A DNA stretch of 64,000 nt from Trachythela sp. YZ-2020 (lineage: Eukaryota; Cnidaria; Anthozoa; Malacalcyonacea; Clavulariidae). This document shows, piece by piece, positions 20,484 through 31,291 of this stretch. The stretch spans positions 9,886,001 to 9,950,000 of the forward strand of contig JADLSH010000395.1 in NCBI GenBank assembly GCA_016169945.1. Reading direction: 5' to 3'. The notes beneath the pieces are model-generated. The model did no database searches. It was not told the DNA's origin and worked only from the letters and a program-made list of their open reading frames with translations. How positions within the stretch are numbered: the stretch's first letter is position 1; each line of letters begins with the position of its first letter. Made by a program: the position numbers and the translations under genes.

Positions 20484-21510
20484 TCATTGGTGGTCTGGTT
20501 TCCAAGCTAGGCGGGAGGAATATGTTCCATCTTCTAAATGTTGAAGGTTTTCTTGGAACTCTGCGTCATTAAAATTCTGCTTTAAATCATCGGACAGCCC
20601 TAGTACTTCTACAGAGCACATCTGCTGGAATTCTTCCTTGCTTGTTTTCAAAAGGAAATTTCTCTCCCCTCGCTGGTTGGTTGCAGCCAGGCCCTTCCCC
20701 GGGATAACCCAGCCAAGTGCAGTGAATTCAGCCCCTGGGTCTACATCTGGACCTAGGATTGGTGGTTCGGTTGTCTTAATTCTCTGGAAGTCAGCCGCTC
20801 CTATGATGATGTGAACTGGCAATTTTTCTGTTGTATTTTCATCACAGAATTGCAGCCGCTTTAACCGGCAGTTGATTTCTTTCAAGCGAACAACTTGGGG
20901 ATTGGGGAGATATGTCAAGATTGGTTTTTCAGCATTTATACATTCAAGGTCAAACTTAAAGCCCTCGACAGCATTAGATTCAACACAAACTTTGTACACT
21001 TCTACAGTTTTGTCTACCGTCCCATACATTTGTTCAATAACTCTTTTCTCTACCTGAGTTGGTCGTATCTTCAATTCGGTTAGCAAATTAGTGCAAATAT
21101 AGGAGCTACTTGCTCCCGTATCTATTAGGATTCTAGCCTGTACATTATTCACCTTGGCTATAACAGATGGATGGATAGTTGTATTCACATCACAGACACC
21201 TAGGTTTCTTTCGGGTGGTTTTGGGGATTCAAAGGTTGAGCTCGGTAATTTACCAGGGATAGTGACATCACATAAAGAGGTGTGATGTCATCCATTACAC
21301 TTACTACAACTATGTGATCTACATTTCGAGGCCAAATGTCCATGACCAGTGCAATTGTAACAAAGTTTCTTGTGCTGTATAATCTCCTTCCTTGAGGCAA
21401 TATCAAGAACTTTGATACAATCAACACTCCGATGATTGTCTAAGCCACAGTGTACACAGGTTTGTTTCTTACGTTGATTTGGATCAAAATTAGTCATGAA
21501 CATTTTGTCT
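20484..21510 (-). pseudogene. BEL/Pao gag zinc knuckle and aspartic protease fragment
   Basis: Positions 21503-21288 carry Gag-type cysteine motifs (CVHCGLDNHRSVDC, LCYNCTGHGHLASKC). A TGA replaces one codon after SCSKCNG. The reading goes on to 21188-20484, a Pao-type protease with ILIDTGASSSYI and LPVHIIIGAADFQRI. The fragment ends abruptly at 20484 and near 21510 without LTRs. The order is Gag tail then protease, the part preceding the reverse transcriptase in BEL elements. Confidence 0.85.
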
Positions 21511-21961
21511 CTTGTGTTTCGGTCATGTGATCCTTGTGGACCAGATTTGTGTCACACTGTCACATGACTAACTTAAAATAAAAAAAAAGATTGTTCAAAC
21601 GTCGATCGTGTAAAACTTTCGCACAGTTATTACTAACATGAATTTATTTACAAAATCCTCGATTAGTTGTTATAGATGTATGAGAAAATATGGACAATGG
21701 GAATATTAATTTAATCAGTATGTCGATTAAATTCGACATGTAAAAACTGTTATTCTTCCATTAAAAAATGCGAAAATGAAGGTGTGTATTACGAATGTAC
21801 TAGAAATACATGCTTGCAGTAACCCCTCGCCCCATGCACCCGAACATTGACAGACACTACATTCCAAAACATTACTGTTACTAAGCTTTTTCATCACAAA
21901 ATCTGCTATGCAAAGGTGGTAGACGAGTCAGATATCTGGGTTCAAAGCAAAATTTTGGCTT
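21511..21961. other. No gene seen; AT-rich flank of the ISL2EU element
   Basis: Both strands show only short open frames with no recognisable domain and no clear repeat. Confidence 0.4.
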
Positions 21962-22760
21962 GTAGCGTTTGAAAATTTTAAAATAAGGAACGTCTTTGTA
22001 ATGCTATAAAGTTTGTTTTGACTCAAGTACAGTGAAATCGAGCCAAAAATGGACGAGAAAATTCCTGTAGAAGAACCGAGGAGCGAACAATGTGCTCATA
22101 AATACGTTCCGAGAGGAAGGTTCTTCCCAACATTTTAAGGTGAGTACGCTTAGTAAACATCGGACCGCTTACCATTTTGACCTACAAATATGTGCGTGTT
22201 GTTTCTCTATGTATATCTTGTATTTTGACAACGATCGAGTGTTTCCTGCGGATTTTTTCGCTTGTTGAAATCGACTAATTCATGACAAAATGTCTATCGA
22301 TCGTTCGATCAGCATGGCGCTCAAACACAATGTTTTTAAAGATACCTTAAAATGTTTTGGCGCGAACTAAAAGCAGTTAAAATCGGTTTTTTCTGCCCCG
22401 GCTCTGTTACTTTGTAAAAACGCCAAAGAGAAAGCATTTTGCCTCTGTTGTCGCCTATTTTTCTGCTTCCTTTGTTGTGGTCGGTTTATTTCCTGTCAAA
22501 ATAAACAAGTAGGTTTTTAGTATTAAAATATTAGGCTGTAAATATATTAAATTCGTAGATAAAATTAACGTCGGGAAAACCGTTTTAAATTTGCATAGGT
22601 AGTAGAATATAATATAGTCAATTTTTAAAATTTAGTTATTTATAATATTAAGTTTTTTAATCTTCAGGCAGGCCCTAAGGATTAAATTTGTAAATAGTAA
22701 AATACATAATTAAGGTATAGGTTTAAATAATATAAATTTTTTATGGATATTGAGCCGGGA
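21962..22760. repeat. ISL2EU left inverted repeat
   Basis: It pairs with 25860-26650. It carries a leader ORF (22049-22138), a splice-donor-like GTGAGT right after it, and the first codons (ATGGATATTGAGCCGGGA) of the transposase. Confidence 0.93.
22049..22138 (+). CDS. Leader ORF of 29 codons in the left inverted repeat
   Basis: The ORF is ATG to TAA, starting MDEKIPVEEPRSEQ and ending GRFFPTF. The TAA is followed at once by a donor consensus (G/GTGAGTACG). The identical ORF occurs in the other arm at 26572-26483. Because it precedes both genes it could be an upstream ORF in a spliced 5' leader. Coding function is unproven. Confidence 0.45.
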   Translation: MDEKIPVEEPRSEQCAHKYVPRGRFFPTF

Positions 22761-24171
22761 GACAGAAGCTGCATGTTCTGAAAGAAAATATAAAGGAGGT
22801 GGAACAACTTGCTGTATTCCAACATGTAGTAGCAACACTAAAAGAAATCCTGAACTCTCATTTTACCAAATTCCAACTGACAAAAAGCTCAGAAAGATGT
22901 GGTTGCATTGGATTGGACTAGCTAATTTTACACCAAACAACCATCACAGAGTTTGCTCAAAGCACTTTGTGGGTGGCAAGAAAACATGTCTTCACAATGT
23001 TCCAACTATAGTGCAAAAACTATTACTGCTCACTCAACCGAAACCCAGAACAACATCTAAATGCAGAAATAGAAACAACACAATTGAAGAGAGTCATGAG
23101 ATAGAAGATAAGCCAACAACTAGAGAGGACAGAATTTCAGAACTTGAACAGCTGGTTGAAAACCTTCAGCAGAAAGATAAAAAACAACAAGAAGAGATAT
23201 CCGATCTAAAGGGAAAAGTCTATAACAGTGCAGTTTTTCTATAGACCACATTAAAAATAATGATAGCGATATTGAGTTTTATACTGGCTTTTCTAATTAT
23301 GGTACATTTAAGGCATTTTATGACTATCTTTGCCCTGCATGTGAAAGGTTACAATATATTGGATCTTGGAATGCTACAAAGCCGACAGAATATCGACAAA
23401 AATGTGGACCAAGGAGGACATTATCACCAGAGGAAGAGTTATTCTTGTGCCTTGTAAGATTTAGATTGGGTTTGCTTGAGAGGGACTTAGCGAACAGGTT
23501 TAACATATCCGCATCGCAGGTGTCGAGAATTTGGGTTACCTGGCTTGATTTTTTATACAGACGTTTACAGTCCATGCCCATTTGGCCTTCTCAAAGTTAT
23601 GTGAGAGAAACCTCACCACCAAGTTTCAAGGAGAGTTATCCAAACACAAGGGTCATAATCGACTGCACAGAGTTATTCATTGAAACACCTTCTCAACCAA
23701 GAAGCCAAAGTGCTACCTTTTCAACATACAAAAACCATAACACCGGTAAAGGCTTGATTGGCATTTCCCCAAGAGGAGACTTAACATTTGTTTCAGAACT
23801 GTATGCTGGCAATACATCTGATAAACAACTGACAAATGACTGTGGGATCTTGAAATTATTAGAACCAGGTGATGAAGTGATGGCAGATAGAGGATTTGAA
23901 ATTGAGAATGATTTACCACCAGGCGTGTCGTTGAACATACCCCCTTTCCTTGGTGAGCAAGCGCAATTTTCGAAGAGGATGAGATTAAAACTAGGAGAAT
24001 TGCTAAACACAGGATACATGTTGAGAGGGCTATCCAAAGAATTAAAAGCTTTCGCATTCTCAAACATGACTTGCAGATATCTATGGCTTCAGACTTAAAC
24101 AAAATTTGGGTTATTTGTTCATATTTGACTTTGTTTTTCAGGCCATTAATTCAACTACATGAAGAATGAAT
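22744..24171 (+). pseudogene. ISL2EU transposase: THAP zinc finger plus HTH and DDE domain
   Basis: The natural start is the ATG at 22743-22745 inside the inverted repeat, but its frame ends after 12 codons (MDIEPGDRSCMF). The THAP frame is entered by a shift. The THAP zinc finger (22798-23010) has CCIPTCSSN, FYQIP and RVCSKHF. A charged coiled coil follows. A frameshift near 23235 leads to the helix-turn-helix (LLERDLANRFNISASQVSRIW) and the DDE domain with VIIDCTELF, VMADRGFEI and, after a further frameshift near 23975, HRIHVERAIQRIK. The end is TGA at 24171. All three catalytic acidic residues remain readable. Confidence 0.9.
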
Positions 24172-24340
24172 TATATGTTACTGTATATGATAGATTCTAG
24201 GCAGTTCAGTGTTTTTCTGACTTTATTAAGTACAGTTAGTAGTGTGTCTACTATTTAAATTATGTTCAGTGAACATATAATTATGTTATAATACAGTAAC
24301 AGTATCTGGCATCAGATAATTAAAATAAAAAGTTGTTAGT

Positions 24341-25877
24341 TCAGGTACACTTTTCCCATTCAACTTTACTAAAATAAATCCTTTCAACATGAACATCACT
24401 TACAGTATATACAACAAAATCTACGAAATACAACTGGCAAATAGCCATAATGCCTTGCACTTGAAAATAATATACATGATTCTTTTTTAGACACGGCTTT
24501 CCATTCACTATCTCTAAACAAAATAATTTGTCACTGCATGCATTGATGATACTCATCCCAGATTTAGATGCAGGGCATTTTACCTCCACAGCTCCATACA
24601 TTGACTCTTCTCTCTTATCCAACATGAGAGCATCTGGACTAGCACCAAGCCATGGCCACATTGGATTGACCACTAAACCACAGGCTGAGCAAAGAGCTAT
24701 GTGCTCATTGATCTCATCTTTATATTCATGGTACTTTACCAATGCCTTCTGTTCGTTCTCGATTCCCCATTGACAACTTGCATTCTTTATTTGACTTGGC
24801 TTAGTAATCTTGTTCACAATAGTCTTTGGGTAGATTGTTTTTCTCCTCTTCACTACACAACCAAATAATGAAGTCAACCGACATTTTCTCTGTTTATACC
24901 ACTCTTTGCACTCATTTTGCTTCCGCGTGTTCTTCTCAATCTCTCTGCATCCCTCATTATTAAAAAACAATTTCTCCATAATATGTTTTTCACAACTTTC
25001 TTTGTCTGGAACACAAGTACAATCTAAATTCTGAGTTCATTTTTTTAGAATACTAGATCTGACCGCTGTTTGGTTCAGTTTGTCCCCTGCCTTCATTATG
25101 CGCTGTCTAGATGGTAATTCATTTGCAGTAAACTCACAATTGGTGTTGCCTAGGATACCAACCAAATGACAAGTACTTCCTGCTTTTTCCAAGCCAGTTT
25201 TAAGCTGCTCCAAGTCATCCTTTGACACCTTCTCTCTTGTTGAACAGTAGTCCTCCCTCCTCCCTTCTGGCACTGGGCGTTTACGTCCTTTTTTGTCATC
25301 ATATCCATAATCCTGGGGGAAAATCAGGTCCTCGAAAAGCAGGGCTGCTTGTGTTGTGTTCTTTCTAGGGACATGCCACTGTTGTAATTCCTGGGTGCAG
25401 GTTTTATCATCTGGTACATCTGAGAGTCCAAGTTCAATATAATCTAGAAGCCGATACTTTGGTAGCTGCAACATGTTTGCAACAGCCACCAGCACCAGCA
25501 GGGCAATAGCATTTTGCATAGGCAATATCTCCTGAATGTTGATCAAGGTGGACATAAACAAGGTACTGTTTTTTCTTCATTTCTGCATTTACATGGCACC
25601 GTACAAGAAAATGGACTGCTTCATTTCCTTTCTTTACATTGGGTTTCACCATAAACTGCCTTGGATAACCAGCTTTAAATAGTTTGTATCCACTTTTCTT
25701 GTGTTTAAATGCCTCGGGAGGCTTGCCATCAGGTGTTTTTTTTGCTTCTAGTACCAAATGGTCTTCCAATTTTTTGTATGAGAATCCAGGAATAAACTTC
25801 AAACTCTTTGTCCAACCATCTCCCAATGCTGCCAAATCTTTATCTGCCACCGATGAAGTTCCCGGCTCAATATCCAT
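24341..25877 (-). pseudogene. ISL2EU second protein: SWIM zinc finger plus YqaJ-type exonuclease
   Basis: The start is the ATG at 25877 within the right inverted repeat (MDIEPGTSSVADKDLAALG). The SWIM zinc finger is at about 25455-25510 (CYCPAGAGGCCKH). A one-base shift near 25460 leads to LLDYIELGLSDVPDDKTCTQ. An in-frame TGA at about 25037 follows a run of seven A. The YqaJ domain is at 24979-24341 with CQWGIENEQKALVKY, NPMWPWLGASPDA, VEVKCPAS and YYFQVQGIMA, matching the catalytic Glu/Asp/Lys pattern of this nuclease family. Its role in transposition is unknown. Confidence 0.88.
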
Positions 25878-26650
25878 CAAAAAATTTATATTATTTAAAC
25901 CTATACCTTAATTATGTATTTTACTATTTACAAATTTAATCCTTAGGGCCTGCCTGAAGATTAAAAAACTTAATATTATAAATAACTAAATTTTAAAAAT
26001 TGACTATATTATATTCTACTACCTATGCAAATTTAAAACGGTTTTCCCGACGTTAATTTTATCTACGAATTTAATATATTTACAGCCTAATATTTTAATA
26101 CTAAAAACCTACTTGTTTATTTTGACAGGAAATAAACCGACCACAACAAAGGAAGCAGAAAAATAGGCGACAACAGAGGCAAAATGCTTTCTCTTTGACG
26201 TTTTTACAAAGTAACAGAGCCGGGGCAGAAAAAAACGGTTTGAACTGCTTTTAGTTCGCGCCAAAACATTTTAAGGTATCTTTAAAAACATTGTGTTTGA
26301 GCGCCATGCTGATCGAACGATCGACAGACATTTTGTCATGAATTAGTCTATTTCAACAAGCGAAAAAATCCGCAGGAAACACTCAATCGTTGTCAAAATA
26401 CAAGATATACATCGAGAAACAACACGCACATATTTGTAGGTCAAAATGGTAAGCGGTCCGATGTTTACTAAGCGTACTCACCTTAAAATGTTGGGAAGAA
26501 CCTTCCTCTCGGAACGTATTTATGAGCACATTGTTCGCTCCTCGGTTCTTCTACAGGAATTTTCTCGTCCATTTTTGGCTCGATTTCGCTGTACTTGAGT
26601 CAAAACAAACTTTATAGCATTACAAAGACATTCCTTATTTTAAACGCTAC
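25860..26650. repeat. ISL2EU right inverted repeat
   Basis: This is the inverted copy of 21962-22760. It holds the start of the SWIM/YqaJ gene and the second copy of the leader ORF. Confidence 0.93.
26483..26572 (-). CDS. Leader ORF of 29 codons in the right inverted repeat
   Basis: Reading 26572 to 26483 gives the same protein as 22049-22138, and the 90 bases look identical. The stop is followed by the same GTGAGT donor consensus. It precedes the SWIM/YqaJ gene. Confidence 0.45.
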   Translation of the reverse strand: MDEKIPVEEPRSEQCAHKYVPRGRFFPTF

Positions 26651-27850
26651 GAAAAAAGTGTTAAAATTAAGCGATATTTCTCACATGCAAAATGCTCGCT
26701 CCACGGCGGCCATTTTGCGCGCAAGTGAAGGTTACCATTTTCCCCATGATGCTTTGCTAACATGCAAATTGTCTATTAATAATATAAATGTCTTTTCTGG
26801 AGTACAAAACAGTTTACAAAAGCTGCAAAAATAATTAAAATATTAGTTGTTTTAGCCATCGAAATATGAGATATGCGGTAGGTATGTTCTTATGCATTCT
26901 ATAAGCTTCAAATTAATGTTTTAATGCAACCTTCCGTTCACTAAAACGTTTCGAAAAGTTTGTAAAACTAAACTGCCTTTTACTCTATATTTCTTTTCTT
27001 TTCTGTACAAACTGTGATAATATTTTTACTTTTAACAATAAAATTACCAATTGCCCAACTATATAAAGTAGGTATGTTATTTTGTTCTTTTTTTGGCTTT
27101 GATTTACTGTACAAAACGTTTCGAAATTGTCATAAAACTTCAACTGTTTTTTGAACAGTATTTTTATACTATGAAGTTTTTTAGATAAAATATGTTTTCT
27201 TTTCTATATAACGCATTTGAATTAACACTAAAACAATGTTGTATTGACCACACAGGATGAACTATGCAATTTCAAAACCACAAACTGCAAAAACAAGTAT
27301 GCAAAATAAACACTTACCCATTTAATTTAAAACGCTTTAAAACTCGAAAATTCTGTCCTTTCTCGGCTTTTCAACTGCTTTATTTTCTTATTGACTTTAG
27401 TAAATAAAAGTCCTCTAAAAAATTTTCACTTCTCTTGTTTTGGAGACTTAATATTTGTCTGAATTAATATGTCCCAACTCCAGAGTACAATTTTGAAAAA
27501 AAAATTCATATAAATGCATTATAAATTAAATGCCAAAAATAAAATGCTAAAATGGCAGTTCTTTTTCTGACATTTGCATATAAAAACAAAATCGTTGTCT
27601 TAGCCGTCCATGACAAAAAAAAATGGTGGACGACTTTGCATTCCACAATGTTTTCACATACCCGGGTGTAAATATCCGAGAGCGGAATTAGTACCCTCGC
27701 ACGGCGCTTTGCGCCGGCTCGCGGACTAATTGCAATGTTATATTAGAGAGATTAAGGATCACGTAAACAGCGAACGCCAAACGTCAGCTAGCGGTCAGTT
27801 ATAGTAATTAGCTGCAATAGTAATTCCTTTTTCTCACTATTAAAAATATT
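26651..27850. other. AT-rich non-coding region with a diverged direct repeat and a GC hairpin
   Basis: TAGGTATGTT... AAAACGTTTCGAAA occurs twice about 170-180 bp apart (26879-26975 and 27069-27140). A perfect hairpin CGGCGC-TTT-GCGCCG lies at 27702-27716 inside a MITE-like GC-rich segment. No gene is seen. Confidence 0.5.
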
Positions 27851-27854
27851 TCAG

Positions 27855-29026
27855 AACGTGGACATTGAGAGACTACTTGCTGCATTAAATGTTCCAGAAT
27901 GGTATGCCTGCCATCAAAGAACAAAATGCCAAGGAGCGGAAGTACTTTTAATTATGCTTCAGCGTTTTGCCTACCCAAACAGATAGTGAGAATTGTCACA
28001 AATGTTTGGTAGAGCAGAGCCAGAACTGAGCATGATTTTTATTGAGGTAACAGCAACAGAGTGCAGTTATTGCAAATAATAATCAGAGCTTTCCCACAGT
28101 TTTCCTAACATATTATTTTTAGGTACTTTCAGATATTTATGAGAGATACCATGAACTGGTTGATAATTTGGACCTGGTATGGCTTGACCCAATCGAATTC
28201 TCACATGCCATATATGCTAAAGGTATTTCAGTACTTGACACTGAGTTATGTCTGAGCCCATTAGCTGGCAATGCGCCCAGGTGCACCTTACTTAAGTATT
28301 TTTACTCCATTTAACGCCAGACGATTTTACTCGTCAGTGGTAGAGTACTGCCAGTTAATGGGTTAATATTCAGATCAATTTATTTGTAATATGTAGGTTA
28401 TAGATTGTATTTTACTCTGGCTAAGGCAAGACAATTTTACTTGACATGGGTAGAACTTCAGTTTGTGAAAGGGATAATTGTATTAATATTAATCTTTCCT
28501 GCACAAAAACCTTTTCAGTCTGGGTTAGTAATTTAAACAATATCAATCAATTAGTTTAAAAGGCTCTGTCCTCGAAAGAAATTATATATATTTAAAAACT
28601 AGGTGTTGGCTGAGAGTGGCCTACTGGATCAACTTGAACGTAAAATGAATAAAGCCGATGGCCATCCCTATGTCATATATGGCGATCCTGCTTACCCAGT
28701 TAGAAGGCATATTTTAGCCCCATTTAAAGCAGCAAGGTGTCTCGCACAAGATGAGAAACTTTGTAATCAAGATATGAGTAAAAGTCAGAGCTAGTGTTGA
28801 GTGGGCATATGGGAAAGTTGTGAGGTATTTTGCATTTCTAGACTTCTCAAAGAATTTAAAAGTGCTACTACAACCGGTTGGTAAATTGTATACAACAGGA
28901 GCAATTCTAGCTAATTGCCACACCTGTTTGTATGGGTCACAGACAGCGGATTATTTTGGTCTAGACCCACCCAGTCTTGAAACATACTTGAATAACATTC
29001 AATTAATGAACCATTTAATTAAATAG
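27855..29026 (+). pseudogene. Harbinger (PIF) transposase 2, multi-exon
   Basis: Exon 27855-28046 (after TTTCAG) reads LLAALNVPEWYACH, then two stops, then MFGRAEPELSMIF. Exon 28123-28222 (TTTTTAG/GT acceptor) reads VLSDIYERYHELVDNLDLVW. Exon 28603-29026 reads SGLLDQLERKM, VIYGDPAYPV (second catalytic Asp) and, after a one-base shift near 28785, VRASVEWAYGKVVRYF (catalytic Glu). The exon with the first catalytic Asp is missing: 28223-28602 holds a small MITE instead. The copy is inactive. Confidence 0.88.
28254..28365. mobile_element. Small TTAA-type MITE within Harbinger transposase 2
   Basis: CCCATTAGCTGGCA on the left and TGCCAGTTAATGGG on the right, with TTAA after the right end and TGAG (a probable decayed TTAA) before the left. 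The termini match those of the 2.8 kb element at 34018-36851. A piggyBac-like origin is inferred. Confidence 0.65.
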
Positions 29027-29219
29027 ATAACAAATGAATGTTTGTATTTTAAATAACCATGATTACATATATTAATGATTACATATATTAATATTGCACA
29101 ACAAAATTCATGCACTCATGTTTAGAAAAACATTGTTAATAATAATACTAATTGATTCAAACTGAACAAATGAAAATGTCAAATTAATTATTGTTCAATT
29201 GTTGCTTGTTAAAAAAACA

Positions 29220-29660
29220 ATTCCATTTCGAGATACATTTGTTGTTCTTCTGCTCTAGGTTCTTTCTTCAAGTTCAAGCTTTATCTGTTTAATTTTCACT
29301 GTGTCTTCATGTTTATTTGTGAAATATGTTAGCAGGTGTGAGGCTCCTACCCTTCCCTTCGCCTTCATCTTACCTAAAAATGGAGTAATGTAAAACAATG
29401 ACCCAGCACAAATTTTGCTGTTTGTAATTTTTGATAATGAACTCCCATGCGTATAGTTACATGTATTTGACCTTGAATTTAATTGCATGCACAAGGAACA
29501 TAGAATGATTATATTACTAAAATGGAAGACTAGCTCTGTACTCCTTCAATAAGAAGCTATACCTGCTCGGTCATCTTGCAAGTTTACACAATCATCATCA
29601 CTGCTTTCCATTTTCTCCATTGATAATTTTCTCTCTTTGTCAATGAAATTGCAACTTACC
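29220..29660 (-). pseudogene. Myb-type partner gene of Harbinger 2, C-terminal exons
   Basis: A fragment at 29360-29225 reads ASHLLTYFTNKHED and VKIKQIKLELEE, then after a shift EPRAEEQQMYLEMELFF and stop. A second piece at about 29655-29570 reads DKERKLSMEKMESSDDDC, followed by CAG/GTATAG. The charged helical tail matches the tails of Harbinger Myb partners and the gene converges on the transposase. The Myb domain itself is not found. Confidence 0.5.
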
Positions 29661-29879
29661 AATAATTTTGGGGCAAATGCTGATGATCATGCAAATTATG
29701 GGCACTCTAAAGCCATTGGAAATTTCAGTAAAGGTTTTACGAATGTTTCCACTATGTGATTTTGCTGCTAGCTGGCGAAATATTTCTACTATGACATCAT
29801 ATTTCCTTTGGGTAACAACTGAAAGAACATGGAAATATTTTGCTGGTGACTGCTGAAATGACGAAGTGGAAACTGACCC

Positions 29880-30360
29880 TTAAGGGTTGGGAAATTCCAG
29901 AAAGATGAGGTTTGATGCTCTTCTAGGAGTATTATTCAGTAATTCAAGGTAATTAAGAGAATTTACAGGAGGGTGTCAAAGTCTGATAGAACTAGATAGG
30001 GGGGTGCAGATTAAAACTGGAGTAGCTATTTTTAGGGTCTTGATAGCAGTATGTGGTGTTTCCTAATTTTTTGGTGCAACTGTGGGTGCACCTTCTCATT
30101 TTTTATGACCAGTTATGCCAATGCTCGATAGTTGATGGTTTGCCTCCCATGTTTCGTACATAAATATCGGTTAGGTATGGGGTTAGGGTTAGGACCTATA
30201 TTTGTGCGTGAAACATGGGAGGTTAATCTAGTTTAGCACAAAGTGTGTCAATTCAAATTAATATAAATATTCCATAACTTGCACGACCACCATTTATTGC
30301 TGCCTCCCTATAGGGAGGCAGCACACTATTCTTGACGTGCTAAGGTTTCTCCAGAGTTCA
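29880..30360. repeat. Non-coding; two palindromic repeats
   Basis: About 30133-30225 is a foldback: CCTCCCATGTTTCGTACATA mirrors GCGTGAAACATGGGAGG. At 30299-30322 there is a perfect 24-base palindrome made of GCTGCCTCCCTA and its reverse complement. No gene is seen. Confidence 0.7.
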
Positions 30361-30361
30361 C

Positions 30362-30606
30362 TTGCCCCAGTCTTTCACCCGACCTATATATTGTCGAGAT
30401 TTGGATTTGGCATCGGTTGGATGGATGTTTATCGTAATTCCGGGGCAAAAGGTCGAGCTTGAAGTCATTTTTAAAATTAGGGGGAGTGAACTAGATATTG
30501 TAATTGTATGCGCACGCATGCATGTTTCTTTCGATGTGCTCGGTCAATATTTCGAAAACTTTATATACGGATGCGAAAAGATCGAAATTTTTCAGAAAAT
30601 CTTAGG
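30362..30606 (+). CDS. Possible exon of an unknown gene ending at a splice donor
   Basis: The open frame MPQSFTRPIYCRDLDLAS... YGCEKIEIFQKILG ends at a consensus donor (TTAG/GTAAGTATGG). No domain is recognised. It could belong with the repeat-bearing frame at 30785-31291 downstream, but the junction is not shown. Confidence 0.3.
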
Positions 30607-30784
30607 TAAGTATGGCTCTGTTTCTTTCTACTGACATACATCAAGGCGATTAACTATTTAGTGTTCAATCTAGAGAGAAGCAATGTGCTTTCATGAGTTT
30701 ATCGGCTATTTTAACAGCCCAAAATAACCAGCTGATCGATTGGTCAAAACAACATTAAATGTCTTATTGCAAGGAGACAAAATG

Positions 30785-31291
30785 TACTTAATTAAAAGCA
30801 CTAGATAATGGCTTAATTATCCTAGACCCAGGTGTAGAATCTTTGTCTATAGATGACTTACCAACAGTTGTCAGTGTTTCATGTGGTAAGAACATGTTTT
30901 CTTACGAGATCTGTGGATCTGTAATATCGCCTGTACAGGCAAAAACAGCTACATTATCTGTGATGGCAACAAATAGTGATCTACCTGTTGTTGTAGAGTT
31001 GGCTGAGGCACTAAAAGGCATTGATTCGCCCTTTGAGGCACATAATAACATCGACCTGCCCGTTGAGGCACAAAATAACATTGATCTGCCCATTGTGGCA
31101 GAGCCCATTGAGGCAAAAAGTAATATTGATGTGCCCATTGAGGCACAAAATAACATTGACCTACCCATTGTGGTAGAGCCCATTGAGGCACAATATAACA
31201 ATCTACCCATTGTGGTAGAACCTGTTGAGGCAGAAAATGAAAACCAAATTTGGTTTATAAATTATCAAAAAGAGCTTCCAAGGTTTTTATA
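30785..31291 (+). CDS. Acidic repeat protein exon (NIDLPI..EPIEAQ repeats)
   Basis: The frame is open from about 30785 (DNGLIILDPGVESLSIDD) to a TAA at 31291. Residues from about 58 on are repeats of the type NIDLPI(V)xEPIEAQ. Five to seven units correspond to DNA repeats of 33 and 48 bp at 31020-31240. Codons in the array are well preserved, with no frameshift. The family is not recognised. Confidence 0.45.

Larger units (their letters stand above)
21962..26650. mobile_element. ISL2EU DNA transposon, nearly complete
   Basis: The element is 4.69 kb with inverted repeats of about 790-800 bp (21962-22760 and 25860-26650) and two convergent genes: a THAP-domain DDE transposase (+) and a SWIM/YqaJ nuclease (-). 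A transposase plus a YqaJ-type exonuclease is the known gene content of ISL2EU elements. The outermost shared bases are GTAGCGTTT; no clear target duplication could be read. A few frameshifts and stops suggest recent inactivation. Confidence 0.9.

Noticed and set aside
30178..30200. GGGTTAGGGTTAGG resembling telomere repeat
   Set aside because: Only two units, inside a small foldback repeat.
30902..31210. Minus-strand open frames opposite the acidic repeat ORF
   Set aside because: They are shadows of the plus-strand repeats with no independent support.
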